Assembly: GCA_958439205.1 (NCBI GenBank)
Contig: OY288189.1
Location: 1,813,001 to 1,877,000 of the forward strand
DNA: 64,000 nucleotides
From: an uncultured Allorhizobium sp.
GTDB lineage: Bacteria; Pseudomonadota; Alphaproteobacteria; Rhizobiales; Rhizobiaceae
Direction: 5' to 3'
In this document: in pieces, positions 55,253 through 64,000 of the stretch
Position numbering within the stretch: the stretch's first letter is position 1
How the letters are laid out: each line of letters starts with the position of its first letter
The notes under the pieces: generated by a model
What the model was told of the DNA's origin: nothing
Databases searched by the model: none
The model's input: the letters and a program-made list of their open reading frames with translations, nothing else
Position numbers and translations under genes: made by a program

Positions 55253-57532
55253 ATGACAGCTCGCATCCATTCGCTTTCGTTCAAAGTCATTGCCGTCTTT
55301 CTGCTGCTGACGCTCATCACCATCGCTCTGCTCAATGTCTTTGCCTATCGCAGTTCCAGCCAGCTGTTCGGTGAGCAAACGGAAAAGGCGATGACCAGCA
55401 CGCTCACCTTCCGCGGGGACCTCCTGACGGAGAAGCTGCAGGCGCTGGAAAACCAGGCGGCATCGATCGCCAAGATCGAGACACTGCAGCAGTCGCTGAC
55501 GGGCCTGAAGAGCGGCTGGAACACGATTTCGAAAAGCACCGGCGATGCCAAGGCGGAACTGCAGCGCATCTTCGTCACCGAAAACCCGCATCCGGCAGGC
55601 GAGCGCGAGAAGCTGATCAAGCCGGAGGGGCCGAGCGGCTTCTACTATTCCACCCATGAGACGACCCAGGCCCAGGTTGCCGCCTATCTCGCAGGCACGA
55701 GCTTCAGCGACATGCTGATCGCCGACCAGAACGGCAATGTCGTCTATTCCTTCGAGAAGGGCCCAGCCTTCGGCGAGAACCTGAAGGAGGGCAACTTCGC
55801 GGCGACCGGGCTCGGGCACGTTTACCAGCAGTCCGCCGAGGCTGCGGCGAAGGCCGTCGACGATGTCGTCGGCGTCAATTTCTCAGGCCTTTCCGTCGGT
55901 GCCGATTCAGGTGCGCCGGACATCTATTTCGCCGTTCCCCTTGTGAAGCTTGGCGGCTTCAAGGGCAGCCTGATGTTCCAGGTGAAGGCGGAGGTCTTCG
56001 TCAATCTGTTGTCCAAGGGCATCATTGCCGGCAGCAGCCAGACGGCGGCCATTCTTTCGGGCAATGGGGCCGGCATTGCGCTCGACGCTTCGGGCAAGCT
56101 GACCGATGTCCGTGCGGACTTCTCTATCTCGGGCGATGGTATCGCCGTTCAGGACGGTCAGCGTCCTGAGGGTGCCGCGGTGATCTATGGCCGCCGGATC
56201 AGCTTTGCCGGCCAGGATTTCGTGGTGACCGAGAGCCTGACCAAGGCAGAACTGGAAGCCGGTTCGATCCGCATTGCGACGATCCTGATCATCACTGGTC
56301 TGATCGCTCTTGCCATTCTCGCTGCTGCCACCTGGGTTTTCACCCGCCGCCTGTTTGCGCCGCTCGACCGGCTCGTCGCCTTCACCGGTGCCGTTGCCGA
56401 TGGCGCGATCGAGCAGCCGGTCGAGAACCAGGACCGTCGTGACGAGATCGGCAGCATGGCGCGGGCGCTTGAGCGCTTTCGCCAGGCGCTCATCGAGCAA
56501 CAGAGGCAGTCTGCCGAGCGTCGTGACGAACGGGCCCGCGCCGAGGAGGAGCGTCGGCAGCGTATGGCAGAGCGGGACCTTGAAGCCCGGACCTTGCAAG
56601 AGGTCGTCGAGACCCTCGATACGGGGCTGGACCGGCTGGCTGCCGGCGATCTCGCCTTCCGGATCGAGCGCCGCTTCCCGGCTGATCTCGAAGGTCTGCG
56701 CTCCAACTTCAACAAGGCAATCGAGACACTGAGCACGACGCTTGGTGGGATCGGCGGCAATTCTGTCGCGGTTCGCGAGGGATCCGAGGAGATGCGCGCG
56801 GGCGCCGATCAGCTTGCCGAGCGGACCGAGCGCCAGGCGGCTGCCATCTCGCAGGCCGCCACGGCGATCCAGGAGATCACCAGCGCCGTCAAGACGCAGA
56901 TCGCGCGTGCGGAAGAAGCCGAGCGGATTGCCCGTGCAGCGAAGGACGATACCGCGATGTCGGGTCTCATCATGCGCGATACGATCGCTGCAATGGAGGC
57001 GATCCAGGGATCGTCGCAGTCGATCTCCAACATCATCGGTGTGATCGATGAGATCGCTTTCCAGACCAACCTTCTGGCGCTCAATGCCGGTGTCGAGGCG
57101 GCACGGGCGGGCGAGAGTGGCAAGGGCTTTGCCGTGGTGGCACAGGAGGTGCGCGAACTTGCGCAGCGCTCGTCGAATGCCGCCAAGGAGATCGCCAACC
57201 TGCTGTCGAAGTCACGAGGCGAAGTCGATCATGGCGTCAAGCTGGTCGAGAGGGCCGGCAATGCGCTGGATGGCATCGGTTCACACGTGCTGTCGATCAA
57301 CAGCCATATCGGCGAGATCATGGAATCGACCCGGGAAGAGGCGCAGACGCTCGTCGATATCAACACATCGGTGAACCAGCTCGATGCCATGACCCAGCAG
57401 AATGCCGCGATGGTCGAGGAAACGACCGCCGCCATTCACCGGCTTGCCGGTGAGGCTGCTGAAATGGATCAGCGGCTGGGCTTGTTCAATCTCGGTGCCA
57501 TGCGCACCAGTCAGGGGCGCCACGCCGCCTGA
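55253..57532 (+). CDS. methyl-accepting chemotaxis protein
   Basis: A 759-residue chemoreceptor. Helix 1 is at about residues 9-31; the periplasmic sensor (about 35-330) contains a Cache-like core (FSDMLIADQNGNVVYSFEKG); helix 2 is at about 340-362; HAMP and a helical linker follow. The signalling tip is [20 protein letters not shown]. It ends in GRHAA and has no CheR-docking pentapeptide, unlike the other receptor in this window. The ATG at 55253 gives a better start than upstream codons. Confidence 0.93.
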   Translation: MTARIHSLSFKVIAVFLLLTLITIALLNVFAYRSSSQLFGEQTEKAMTSTLTFRGDLLTEKLQALENQAASIAKIETLQQSLTGLKSGWNTISKSTGDAKAELQRIFVTENPHPAGEREKLIKPEGPSGFYYSTHETTQAQVAAYLAGTSFSDMLIADQNGNVVYSFEKGPAFGENLKEGNFAATGLGHVYQQSAEAAAKAVDDVVGVNFSGLSVGADSGAPDIYFAVPLVKLGGFKGSLMFQVKAEVFVNLLSKGIIAGSSQTAAILSGNGAGIALDASGKLTDVRADFSISGDGIAVQDGQRPEGAAVIYGRRISFAGQDFVVTESLTKAELEAGSIRIATILIITGLIALAILAAATWVFTRRLFAPLDRLVAFTGAVADGAIEQPVENQDRRDEIGSMARALERFRQALIEQQRQSAERRDERARAEEERRQRMAERDLEARTLQEVVETLDTGLDRLAAGDLAFRIERRFPADLEGLRSNFNKAIETLSTTLGGIGGNSVAVREGSEEMRAGADQLAERTERQAAAISQAATAIQEITSAVKTQIARAEEAERIARAAKDDTAMSGLIMRDTIAAMEAIQGSSQSISNIIGVIDEIAFQTNLLALNAGVEAARAGESGKGFAVVAQEVRELAQRSSNAAKEIANLLSKSRGEVDHGVKLVERAGNALDGIGSHVLSINSHIGEIMESTREEAQTLVDINTSVNQLDAMTQQNAAMVEETTAAIHRLAGEAAEMDQRLGLFNLGAMRTSQGRHAA

Positions 57533-57565
57533 GCGGCGGTAAGGCGAGCCTATTCGATATAAGTC

Positions 57566-57604
57566 AGGGCGCGGTTCTCCAGGGAGCCGCGCCCTTTCTT
57601 TTTG
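57566..57604 (+). terminator. chemoreceptor gene terminator
   Basis: Stem AGGGCGCGG/CCGCGCCCT with a 12-nt loop is followed by TTCTTTTTG, 33 nt after the stop. Confidence 0.85.
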
Positions 57605-57668
57605 CTCTCAATCTGGTTGCAAGTATCAAGGTAAGCAAATGGATAAGGGTTAGAGTTAAGATCTGTAG

Positions 57669-57683
57669 TTAATCGCAACTTAA
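57669..57683. promoter_or_regulatory. CtrA-type box TTAA-N7-TTAA upstream of the outer-membrane protein gene
   Basis: TTAATCGCAACTTAA matches the CtrA consensus exactly and continues as TTAACC. A further TTAA lies 9 bp before it (57656-57659). It is 87 bp upstream of the ATG at 57771. Confidence 0.5.
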
Positions 57684-57770
57684 CCTTTCCACTCCATTAT
57701 CCGTCCCAATTCAGGATGTCTGGCTTGGGACGCCCTGACGCGACAACGCTGGGATTTGGAGTATCCTGTC

Positions 57771-58607
57771 ATGACGAAAACCATTTTTGCCGCGGTCACG
57801 GCTGCCCTGCTTGCCAGCTCGGCCGCCTATGCCGCTGATGTTTATCAGGCCGAACCGCAGCCGGCCTATGTCGATGCACCGGAAGTTGCTGTTGCGGAAG
57901 CGTCTGGCTGGTACCTGCGCGGCGATCTCGGCTACAATTTCAACAAGCTGCGTGGCGCCAAGTTTTTCCAGGGCTCCAATGCTGATGAAGCCAACTTTAC
58001 GACGTCCTCCATCAAGGACAGCTTCTGGGTCGGCGGCGGTGTCGGTTACCAGGTCAACAGCTATCTGCGCACCGACCTGACGTTCGACTACATGTTCAAG
58101 TCTGACTTCAAGGGCTCGACGACGGGTTCCTGCGGTGTTGCCGTAGCGTGCACGTCGACCGATCTGGCTGCCCTCAAGGCTTACACCCTGATGGCCAATG
58201 CTTACGTTGACCTCGGCACTTACGCCTATTTCACGCCATACATCGGTGGCGGTATCGGTGGCTCCTACGTCAAGTGGGACAAGTTGCGGAACACGTCCTG
58301 CGAAACCGGTGATCCGTCGAACTGCGATCCTACCGTCGAACACGGCGGCAAGGGCAGCTGGCGCTTCGCCTATCAGCTCATGGCTGGTGCCTCGATCGAC
58401 GTGACCTGCAACGTCAAGGCCGACCTCGGCTACCGCTTCCGCCACACCATGGGTGGCGACATGTTCGGCTACGCCTCGAACGGCGGTCCGGGCTACGACA
58501 AGGGCTTCTACAGCCACAGCGTCCATGCTGGCGCACGTTATGTCTTCGGTGGTTGCGAAACACCCGTCGCCTACGAGCCGCCGCCGGAACTGCCGGTCTA
58601 CAAGTAA
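57771..58607 (+). CDS. outer-membrane beta-barrel protein (Omp25/Omp31-like)
   Basis: A 278-residue protein with a signal peptide (MTKTIFAAVTAALLASSAAYAAD), then alternating amphipathic strands (GWYLRGDLGYNFN; FWVGGGVGYQVNSYLRTDLTFDY; YFTPYIGGGIGGSYVKW; HSVHAGARYVFGG) typical of an eight-stranded OmpA/Omp25-like barrel, with a Pro-rich C terminus (YEPPPELPVYK). Four cysteines lie in the predicted loops. The function is probably structural; a specific channel is not evident. Upstream is a CtrA-type box. Confidence 0.88.
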   Translation: MTKTIFAAVTAALLASSAAYAADVYQAEPQPAYVDAPEVAVAEASGWYLRGDLGYNFNKLRGAKFFQGSNADEANFTTSSIKDSFWVGGGVGYQVNSYLRTDLTFDYMFKSDFKGSTTGSCGVAVACTSTDLAALKAYTLMANAYVDLGTYAYFTPYIGGGIGGSYVKWDKLRNTSCETGDPSNCDPTVEHGGKGSWRFAYQLMAGASIDVTCNVKADLGYRFRHTMGGDMFGYASNGGPGYDKGFYSHSVHAGARYVFGGCETPVAYEPPPELPVYK

Positions 58608-58638
58608 GCCGGAAACGGACGTCCAACATCACAGATCA

Positions 58639-58663
58639 GAAAGGGCCCCGATCGGGCCCTTTC
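58639..58663 (+). terminator. terminator after the outer-membrane protein gene
   Basis: A 10-bp stem GAAAGGGCCC/GGGCCCTTTC with a 5-nt loop lies 31 nt after the stop. Few T residues follow beyond the stem. Confidence 0.7.
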
Positions 58664-58675
58664 GCGCGTTTGAGG

Positions 58676-59668
58676 TCAGAGAATTCCGGTTCTGCGCAGG
58701 ATCCACCAGGAGAGCATCACCGAGATCAGGATGAAGCCGAAGGCATAGGCCGTGCCGTGCAAACCTTCCGCAAAGGGTAGGGCGGTGGTGTTCATGCCGA
58801 AGAAGCCTGTGACCAGTGACGGCGGCAGAAGCAGCGCCGTCATCAGCGACAGAATGTAGAGATGCCGGTTCGTCTCGGCGCTCTGCTTGGAATCGAGTTC
58901 CTCATGCAGGAGCCGCGCCCGGTCCGCCAGCGCATAGACATCCTGATCGACGGCTTCGAGCCTTGCTGCGAGACGCGCGAGGCTGTCTTCCATCTCCTCT
59001 GGCAAGTCCTCGTCATCGGCGGCTGCGGCCCGGCGCATGACCAGCAGCATGGTGCGCAAGTGTCTGTGCAGCCTGACGATCAGTCGCCTCACGGGTGTCA
59101 GCCGTCGGCGCTCGTCGCGCATTTCCGTCCCGTAGACATGGTCTTCGATCTGGTTCAGCTCTTCTGTCAGTTCCAGAACCACGGCGATCAGGCCGCGTTG
59201 AAACTCGGCCACGAGCAATTCGAAGATCTGAAGCGGCGAGGTGTAGCGGGCAGCGTTCTTTTCGACCGCCGTGCGGACCTTGTCGACCGAGCGGATCGGT
59301 TGCAGCCGGGTCGTGATGATGAAGTTTCCGGACAGGGCAAAATGCAGCCAGCCGATGTCCCTTGTGGTCGAATCGAATTCGCGCTGAAAATCGATCAACG
59401 TGCCGAACAGCAGGCCCTCGTCCACCGAAAGTGCTGCATGCGTGTCATGGGTGGTGAGCGCTGCGATCGCCGGGGGTGTCAGGGGCTGGAACTGTTCGAG
59501 AAACGCTGGCACGCGTCCGTCCGCCAGGTTGAGGTGGAGCCAGATGAAGCCATCCCCCGGCTGTGCCTGCTCGATCGAGCATTCCGCCGGCAGTCGTTCG
59601 CTTCGCATGCCGGGGGTGATCCGGTAGGCCCAGACGAGGCCCGGAATGGCGCTACTCAGGGGAAACAT
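58676..59668 (-). CDS. CorA/ZntB-type divalent metal transporter
   Basis: A 330-residue protein. A large cytoplasmic funnel domain (about 1-265, with long helices near EDLPEEMEDSLARLAARLEAV) is followed by two C-terminal membrane helices and the signature FFGMNTTALPF between them. The GMN motif is that of Mg2+ channels of the CorA family; related rhizobial proteins are often called zinc transporters, so the metal is open. The start at 59668 has GGAG upstream; the longer frame overlaps the serC promoter region. Confidence 0.87.
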   Translation of the reverse strand: MFPLSSAIPGLVWAYRITPGMRSERLPAECSIEQAQPGDGFIWLHLNLADGRVPAFLEQFQPLTPPAIAALTTHDTHAALSVDEGLLFGTLIDFQREFDSTTRDIGWLHFALSGNFIITTRLQPIRSVDKVRTAVEKNAARYTSPLQIFELLVAEFQRGLIAVVLELTEELNQIEDHVYGTEMRDERRRLTPVRRLIVRLHRHLRTMLLVMRRAAAADDEDLPEEMEDSLARLAARLEAVDQDVYALADRARLLHEELDSKQSAETNRHLYILSLMTALLLPPSLVTGFFGMNTTALPFAEGLHGTAYAFGFILISVMLSWWILRRTGIL

Positions 59669-59849
59669 CGATGCGGGCTCCGTGGTGGCGGGACTGGAGG
59701 CGGTGGGTCCTTGAGGCAGATGCGCCCGATGGATGACGGATTGATGACAGTCGTCGGTGCCGGGCCGCGCCACCTCTGGCGCGGACGGAACAAAAATTTT
59801 GCTTTGCGCGACGTGGACCCGCTTGACTGACATGGGCGACAGGAGTAGT

Positions 59850-59906
59850 TCCGACGGCGGGACACCTCTCCCCAACGAGAGGCTAATTACCTGGAAGGGT
59901 ATCTAT
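59850..59906 (+). promoter_or_regulatory. serC leader with conserved-type hairpin
   Basis: The 57 nt before serC hold a perfect hairpin CCTCTC-CCCAAC-GAGAGG (59865-59882) and a second possible pairing TACC/GGTA around the GGAAGG ribosome binding site. A promoter with CTTGAC (59822-59827) lies just upstream. A serC RNA motif at this place has been described in Rhizobiales from comparative studies (Corbino and co-workers). Membership here is inferred from position and shape. Confidence 0.55.
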
Positions 59907-61085
59907 ATGGCTGATGTGATCGCCCCCGCCGCGCGTCCGGCAAACTCTCATTTTTCGTCTGGCCCCTGCTCGAAGCGTCCCGGTTGGTCGCTCGATGCGC
60001 TTTCCGATGCCCCGCTCGGTCGTTCGCACCGCGCCAAGGTCGGCAAGGAAAAGCTGAAGCTGGCCATCGACCTGACCCGCGAAATTCTCAACGTCCCCGC
60101 TGACTACCGCATCGGCATCGTTCCGGCCTCCGACACGGGCGCCGTTGAACTGGCTATGTGGTCGCTGCTCGGCGAACGCGGCGTCGACATGCTCTCCTGG
60201 GAAAGCTTCGGCGCCGGCTGGGTCACCGATGTGGTGAAGCAGCTGAAGCTTGCCGACGTCCGCAAGTTCAACGCTGATTACGGCCTGCTGCCGGATCTCG
60301 CCGCCGTCGATTTCGACCGCGACGTCGTCTTCACCTGGAACGGCACGACCTCGGGCGTTCGCGTTCCGAATGCCGACTTCATCCCGGCTGATCGCAAGGG
60401 CCTGACCATCTGCGACGCCACCTCGGCAGCCTTCGCGCAGGACCTCGATTTCTCCAAGCTCGATGTCACCACCTTCTCCTGGCAGAAGGTTCTGGGCGGC
60501 GAGGGCGGTCACGGCGTGATCATCCTCTCCCCGCGCGCCGTTGAGCGTCTGACGACCTATGTGCCGGCCTGGCCGCTGCCGAAGATCTTCCGCATGACCT
60601 CGGGCGGCAAGCTGATCGAGGGCATCTTCGTGGGCGAGACGATCAACACGCCGTCGATGCTCTGCGTCGAGGACTACGTCGATGCGCTGAAGTGGGCAAA
60701 GTCGATCGGTGGCCTCGAAGCCCTGATCGCGCGCGCCGACGCCAATGCCAAGGTGATCTTCGACTTCATCGAGACCAACGATTGGATTGCCAATCTCGCC
60801 GTCGACGATGCGACGCGTTCGAACACCTCTGTCTGCGTCAAGATCGTCGATCCAGAAGTCACCGCTCTCGATGCCGATGCCCAGGCCTCCTTTGCCAAGG
60901 GTATTGCCAGCATTCTCGAAAAGCAGGGTGTCGCCTTCGACATCGGCGCTTACCGTGATGCACCGGCCGGCCTTCGCATCTGGGCAGGTGCCACGATCGA
61001 GACTGCCGACATGGCGGCTCTGATGCCGTGGCTCTCCTTCGCCTATGAGACGCAGAAGGCGTCTCTGGCCAAGGCTGCCGCCTGA
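59907..61085 (+). CDS. serC: phosphoserine aminotransferase
   Basis: A 392-residue PLP enzyme that makes phosphoserine from 3-phosphohydroxypyruvate; it also serves pyridoxine synthesis in many bacteria. Typical segments are [30 protein letters not shown] and the lysine-bearing [16 protein letters not shown]. The ATG at 59907 follows GGAAGGG. serA lies 87 bp downstream, forming a serine biosynthesis operon. Confidence 0.96.
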   Translation: MADVIAPAARPANSHFSSGPCSKRPGWSLDALSDAPLGRSHRAKVGKEKLKLAIDLTREILNVPADYRIGIVPASDTGAVELAMWSLLGERGVDMLSWESFGAGWVTDVVKQLKLADVRKFNADYGLLPDLAAVDFDRDVVFTWNGTTSGVRVPNADFIPADRKGLTICDATSAAFAQDLDFSKLDVTTFSWQKVLGGEGGHGVIILSPRAVERLTTYVPAWPLPKIFRMTSGGKLIEGIFVGETINTPSMLCVEDYVDALKWAKSIGGLEALIARADANAKVIFDFIETNDWIANLAVDDATRSNTSVCVKIVDPEVTALDADAQASFAKGIASILEKQGVAFDIGAYRDAPAGLRIWAGATIETADMAALMPWLSFAYETQKASLAKAAA

Positions 61086-61172
61086 TCCTTGATCAATTCG
61101 GCTCCGCCACAGCGGCGGAGCCCCGAAATTTCCTCATCTCATTCAAACGAACTCTCTGAAGGAGGCCTCGTC

Positions 61173-62768
61173 ATGGCACCTCGCGTTCTCGTATCCGACG
61201 AATTGTCTGAAACCGCCGTCCAGATCTTCCGTGATCGCGGCGTTGAAGTGGATTTCCAGCCGAAGCTCGGCAAGGACAAGGAAAAGCTCGCCGAAATCAT
61301 TGGCAATTACGATGGTCTCGCCATCCGCTCCGCCACCAAGGCGACGGAAAAGCTGATTGCTGCTGCGACCAACCTCAAGGTCATCGGCCGCGCCGGCATC
61401 GGCGTCGACAATGTCGATATCCCGGCTGCCTCCAAGCGCGGTATCATCGTGATGAACACGCCGTTCGGCAATTCGATCACGACGGCAGAACACGCCATCG
61501 CCCTGATGTTCGCGGTTGCCCGCCAGCTGCCGCAGGCCGATGCTTCGACCCAGGCCGGCAAGTGGGAAAAGTCGAAGTTCATGGGTGTCGAAATCACCGG
61601 CAAGACGCTTGGTGTCATCGGCGCCGGCAATATCGGCGGCATCGTCTGCAAGAAGGCGATCGGCCTGGGCATGCATGTCATCGCTTACGATCCCTTCCTA
61701 TCGACCGAACGCGCCCAGGAAATGGGTGTCGAAAAGGTCGAGCTCGACGAACTCCTGCCGCGCGCAGACTTCATCACGCTGCACGTGCCGATGACCGACA
61801 AGACCCGCGGCATCCTCGGCAAGGACAACATCGCCAAGACGAAGCCCGGCGTGCGCATCATCAACTGCGCCCGCGGTGGTCTCGTGGATGAGGCAGCCCT
61901 TGCCGACGCCATCAAGTCCGGCCATGTCGCCGGTGCCGGCTTCGACGTCTTCGAAGTCGAGCCCGCGACCGAAAGCCCGCTCTTCGGCCTGCCCAACGTC
62001 GTTTGCACGCCGCATCTTGGCGCCTCGACCACGGAAGCCCAGGAAAACGTTGCTCTGCAGGTTGCCGAGCAGATGTCGGACTATCTCATGAAGGGGGCCG
62101 TCTCGAACGCCATCAACATGCCGTCGATCACGGCTGAGGAAGCGCCGATCCTGAAGCCGTTCATCCGTCTCGCTGACGTGCTCGGCTCGTTTGCCGGCCA
62201 GATGACCGAGAACCCGATCAAGGAAATCGAGATCCTCTATGACGGCGTGACCTCCGGCATGAACACCAAGGCGCTGACGTCTGCGCTGCTGGCCGGCCTC
62301 ATCCGCCCGCAGGTTGCCGACGTCAACATGGTTTCGGCCCCGATCATGATCAAGGAAAAGGGCGTCATCGTCTCGGAAGTGAAGCGCGACAAGACCGGCG
62401 TCTATGACGGCTACATCAAGCTCACCGTCACCACCGAGAAGCAGACCCGCTCGGTTGCCGGCACCGTCTTCTCCGACGGCAAGCCGCGCTTCATCCAGAT
62501 CAAGGGCATCAACATGGATGCCGATGTCGGTCCGAACATGATCTACATCTCCAACACCGACGTTCCCGGCATGATCGGCTTCATGGGCACCACGCTCGGC
62601 AACGCCAAGGTCAACATCGCAAACTTCCAGCTCGGCCGCGACAAGGAAGGTGGCGACGCGATCGCGCTTCTTTACGTCGATGGCCCGGTGGAGCAGGCGG
62701 TTCTCGACCAGCTCACCGCCAATCCGGCGGTCAAGCAGGCCAAGCCGCTGGTGTTCAACGTCGACTGA
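61173..62768 (+). CDS. serA: D-3-phosphoglycerate dehydrogenase
   Basis: A 531-residue long-type enzyme for the first step of serine synthesis. It has the substrate domain start APRVLVSDELSETAV, the NAD motif LGVIGAGNIGGIV, the catalytic Arg in NCARGGLVDE and the His in TPHLGASTTEAQ. An intervening domain and a C-terminal ACT domain (IYISNTDVPGMIGFMGTTLG) for serine control follow. GGAGG lies 9 nt before the ATG. Confidence 0.97.
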   Translation: MAPRVLVSDELSETAVQIFRDRGVEVDFQPKLGKDKEKLAEIIGNYDGLAIRSATKATEKLIAAATNLKVIGRAGIGVDNVDIPAASKRGIIVMNTPFGNSITTAEHAIALMFAVARQLPQADASTQAGKWEKSKFMGVEITGKTLGVIGAGNIGGIVCKKAIGLGMHVIAYDPFLSTERAQEMGVEKVELDELLPRADFITLHVPMTDKTRGILGKDNIAKTKPGVRIINCARGGLVDEAALADAIKSGHVAGAGFDVFEVEPATESPLFGLPNVVCTPHLGASTTEAQENVALQVAEQMSDYLMKGAVSNAINMPSITAEEAPILKPFIRLADVLGSFAGQMTENPIKEIEILYDGVTSGMNTKALTSALLAGLIRPQVADVNMVSAPIMIKEKGVIVSEVKRDKTGVYDGYIKLTVTTEKQTRSVAGTVFSDGKPRFIQIKGINMDADVGPNMIYISNTDVPGMIGFMGTTLGNAKVNIANFQLGRDKEGGDAIALLYVDGPVEQAVLDQLTANPAVKQAKPLVFNVD

Positions 62769-62795
62769 TCGACGTTCTAGATATCATCGACAAAG

Positions 62796-62824
62796 ACGGC
62801 GCGGGATCAAACCCGCGCCGTTTG
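62796..62824 (+). terminator. serCA rho-independent terminator
   Basis: A 10-bp stem ACGGCGCGGG/CCCGCGCCGT with a 6-nt loop, followed by TTGCGTTTG, 27 nt after the serA stop. Confidence 0.8.
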
Positions 62825-62930
62825 CGTTTGTCGCAGGTGGCAGGTTTAGATTAGAAACATATGAAAAATATTATGCGTTGAACTGACGCATGGCGGGTTG
62901 TCGCATTGCTTCTGCGATGCGAGGGTATAG

Positions 62931-62944
62931 TTGATGTTTATCAT
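62931..62944 (+). promoter_or_regulatory. FNR/FixK-type box before the cytochrome oxidase gene
   Basis: TTGATGTTTATCAT matches TTGAT-N4-ATCAA at 9 of 10 positions. It lies 30 bp before the ATG at 62975, closer than usual for activation, so it could overlap the transcription start or repress. An ATGCGT/ACGCAT inverted repeat lies at 62873-62891. Confidence 0.4.
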
Positions 62945-62974
62945 CTCCGGGAGGAGAGAAGGAAAGGACATCAC

Positions 62975-64000
62975 ATGTTCGAGCACTTCGACGCGCAACT
63001 CCTGGCACGCATACAGTTTGCCTTTACCGTATCGTTCCACATCATATTTCCCGCCTTTTCCATCGGGCTTGCGAGCTATCTCGCGGTGCTCGAGGGCCTC
63101 TATCTCTGGAAGAAGGACAAGGTCTATCTGGAGCTCTTCGACTTCTGGAAGACTATCTTCGCGGTCGCCTTCGGCATGGGGGTCGTGTCCGGGATCGTGA
63201 TGTCCTACCAGTTCGGCACCAACTGGTCGGTGTTCTCCGACAAGGCCGGACCGGTCATCGGTCCCTTGATGGGCTACGAGGTGCTGACCGCCTTCTTCCT
63301 GGAAGCGGGCTTCCTCGGCGTCATGCTCTTCGGTCGCAATCGCGTTGGCCCGGGGCTGCATTTTTTCGCCACGCTGATGGTCGCCTTCGGCACGCTGATC
63401 TCGGCCACCTGGATCCTCTCGGTGAATTCCTGGATGCAGACGCCCGCCGGTTTCGCGATGAATGATGTCGGGCAGTTCGTGCCCGTCGACTGGTGGAAGA
63501 TTGTCTTCAATCCGTCCTTTCCCTATCGCCTTGTTCATATGGTCATCGCCGCCTATCTCACCACCGCCTTTGTCGTCGGTGCGGTCGGCGCCTGGCATTT
63601 GCTCAAGGGCACCGCACCGCGCCGTGCAGGCGTGATGTTCTCGATGGCGATGTGGATGGCGGCGATCGTCGCGCCGATCCAGATTGCGGCCGGCGACATG
63701 CATGGCCTCAACACGCTTGAGTATCAACCGGTCAAGGTCATGGCCATGGAAGGCCATTTCGACAGCCATCCGGAGGGAGCGCCGCTGATCCTCTTCGGCA
63801 TTCCGAACACGGAAGAGAAGCGGATCGACTACGCGATCCAGATCCCCAAGCTGTCGAGCCTGATCCTGAAGCATGATCTGAACGCCCCGCTCGCGGGCCT
63901 CGATACGATCCCCGACGACAAAGAGCCGCCGGTTGCCATCGTTTTCTGGTCGTTCCGTGTGATGATCATGATCGGCTTTGCCATGCTTGGCGTCGGCCTC
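62975..64000 (+). CDS. cydA: cytochrome bd-type ubiquinol oxidase subunit I (partial)
   Basis: The first 342 codons are present; the gene continues beyond the window. It starts MFEHFDAQLLARIQFAFTVS, with His22 in the heme-ligand segment FHIIFPAFSIG, then helices with GMGVVSGIVMSYQFGTNW and the quinol-site region AAGDMHGLNTLEYQPVKV. The short Q-loop region before FWSFRVMIMIG resembles the cyanide-insensitive (CioA) group. It reduces oxygen with quinol at high affinity in the inner membrane. The second subunit gene should follow. GGAAAGGA precedes the ATG. Confidence 0.93.
   Translation, partial: MFEHFDAQLLARIQFAFTVSFHIIFPAFSIGLASYLAVLEGLYLWKKDKVYLELFDFWKTIFAVAFGMGVVSGIVMSYQFGTNWSVFSDKAGPVIGPLMGYEVLTAFFLEAGFLGVMLFGRNRVGPGLHFFATLMVAFGTLISATWILSVNSWMQTPAGFAMNDVGQFVPVDWWKIVFNPSFPYRLVHMVIAAYLTTAFVVGAVGAWHLLKGTAPRRAGVMFSMAMWMAAIVAPIQIAAGDMHGLNTLEYQPVKVMAMEGHFDSHPEGAPLILFGIPNTEEKRIDYAIQIPKLSSLILKHDLNAPLAGLDTIPDDKEPPVAIVFWSFRVMIMIGFAMLGVGL

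Noticed and set aside
1..64000. CRISPR arrays, tRNA or rRNA genes, prophage
   Set aside because: I found no regularly spaced repeats, cloverleaf-like segments, rRNA sequence or phage structural genes on either strand.

Overview
This 64 kb window looks like core chromosome of an alphaproteobacterium of the Rhizobiaceae (Rhizobium/Agrobacterium/Ciceribacter type). The evidence is the high GC content, the cysteine-free L36 and L31 proteins, the gene sets tkt-gap-pgk-fba, ybgC-tolQRAB-pal-cpoB-tilS-ftsH-glmM and DUF4164-zapA-6S RNA, an RcdA (DUF1465) protein, rhizobial-type leaders in front of serC and suhB, and TTAA-N7-TTAA sites of the CtrA type. I saw no insertion sequence, prophage, rRNA, tRNA or CRISPR array. 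The only accessory genes are two small toxin-antitoxin pairs.

Layout. 0-7 kb: rpmJ, purEK, two divergent DUF465 genes, a cysteine-free ArsR-type regulator with a TSUP exporter, a ThiE-like protein, a secreted Sel1-repeat protein and an MgtC/DUF4010 membrane protein. 7-16 kb: suhB, an uncharacterised two-gene proton-channel motor (MotA-like plus MotB/OmpA-like) behind a hairpin that covers its Shine-Dalgarno, an FAD dehydrogenase, an orphan Bug-type binding protein with two identical upstream operators, an ABC exporter, rpmE and rcdA. 16-30 kb: DUF1192 and MFS genes, a PACE efflux protein, PhzF, then the tkt-gap-pgk-fba set split by a BCCT transporter and a K+/H+ antiporter. 30-40 kb: DUF4164, zapA and 6S RNA, a chemoreceptor lying between 6S RNA and ygfA, YmdB, YebC, glmM and ftsH. 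40-48 kb: tilS and the complete Tol-Pal cluster. 49-54 kb: a compact operon ruvC-vapBC-ruvA-vapBC-ruvB-nudix-dinB. 54-64 kb: a flavin monooxygenase, a second chemoreceptor, an outer-membrane beta-barrel, a CorA-type channel, serC-serA, and the start of a cytochrome bd-type oxidase that runs off the end.

The most unusual arrangement is the ruv operon. Each of its two internal junctions carries a separate antitoxin/toxin pair on the operon strand. One toxin stop codon overlaps the ruvB start, the other pair has its own promoter and a perfect inverted repeat, and a near-consensus alphaproteobacterial SOS box precedes ruvC. Other points worth following are the tandem TGGGTG-N6-CACCCA operators, the sequestered ribosome binding site of the stator-like pair, CtrA-type sites before rcdA and the porin gene, a 27-bp palindrome upstream of fba, and candidate structured RNAs. 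All functional calls come from reading the sequence by eye. No database search was run.
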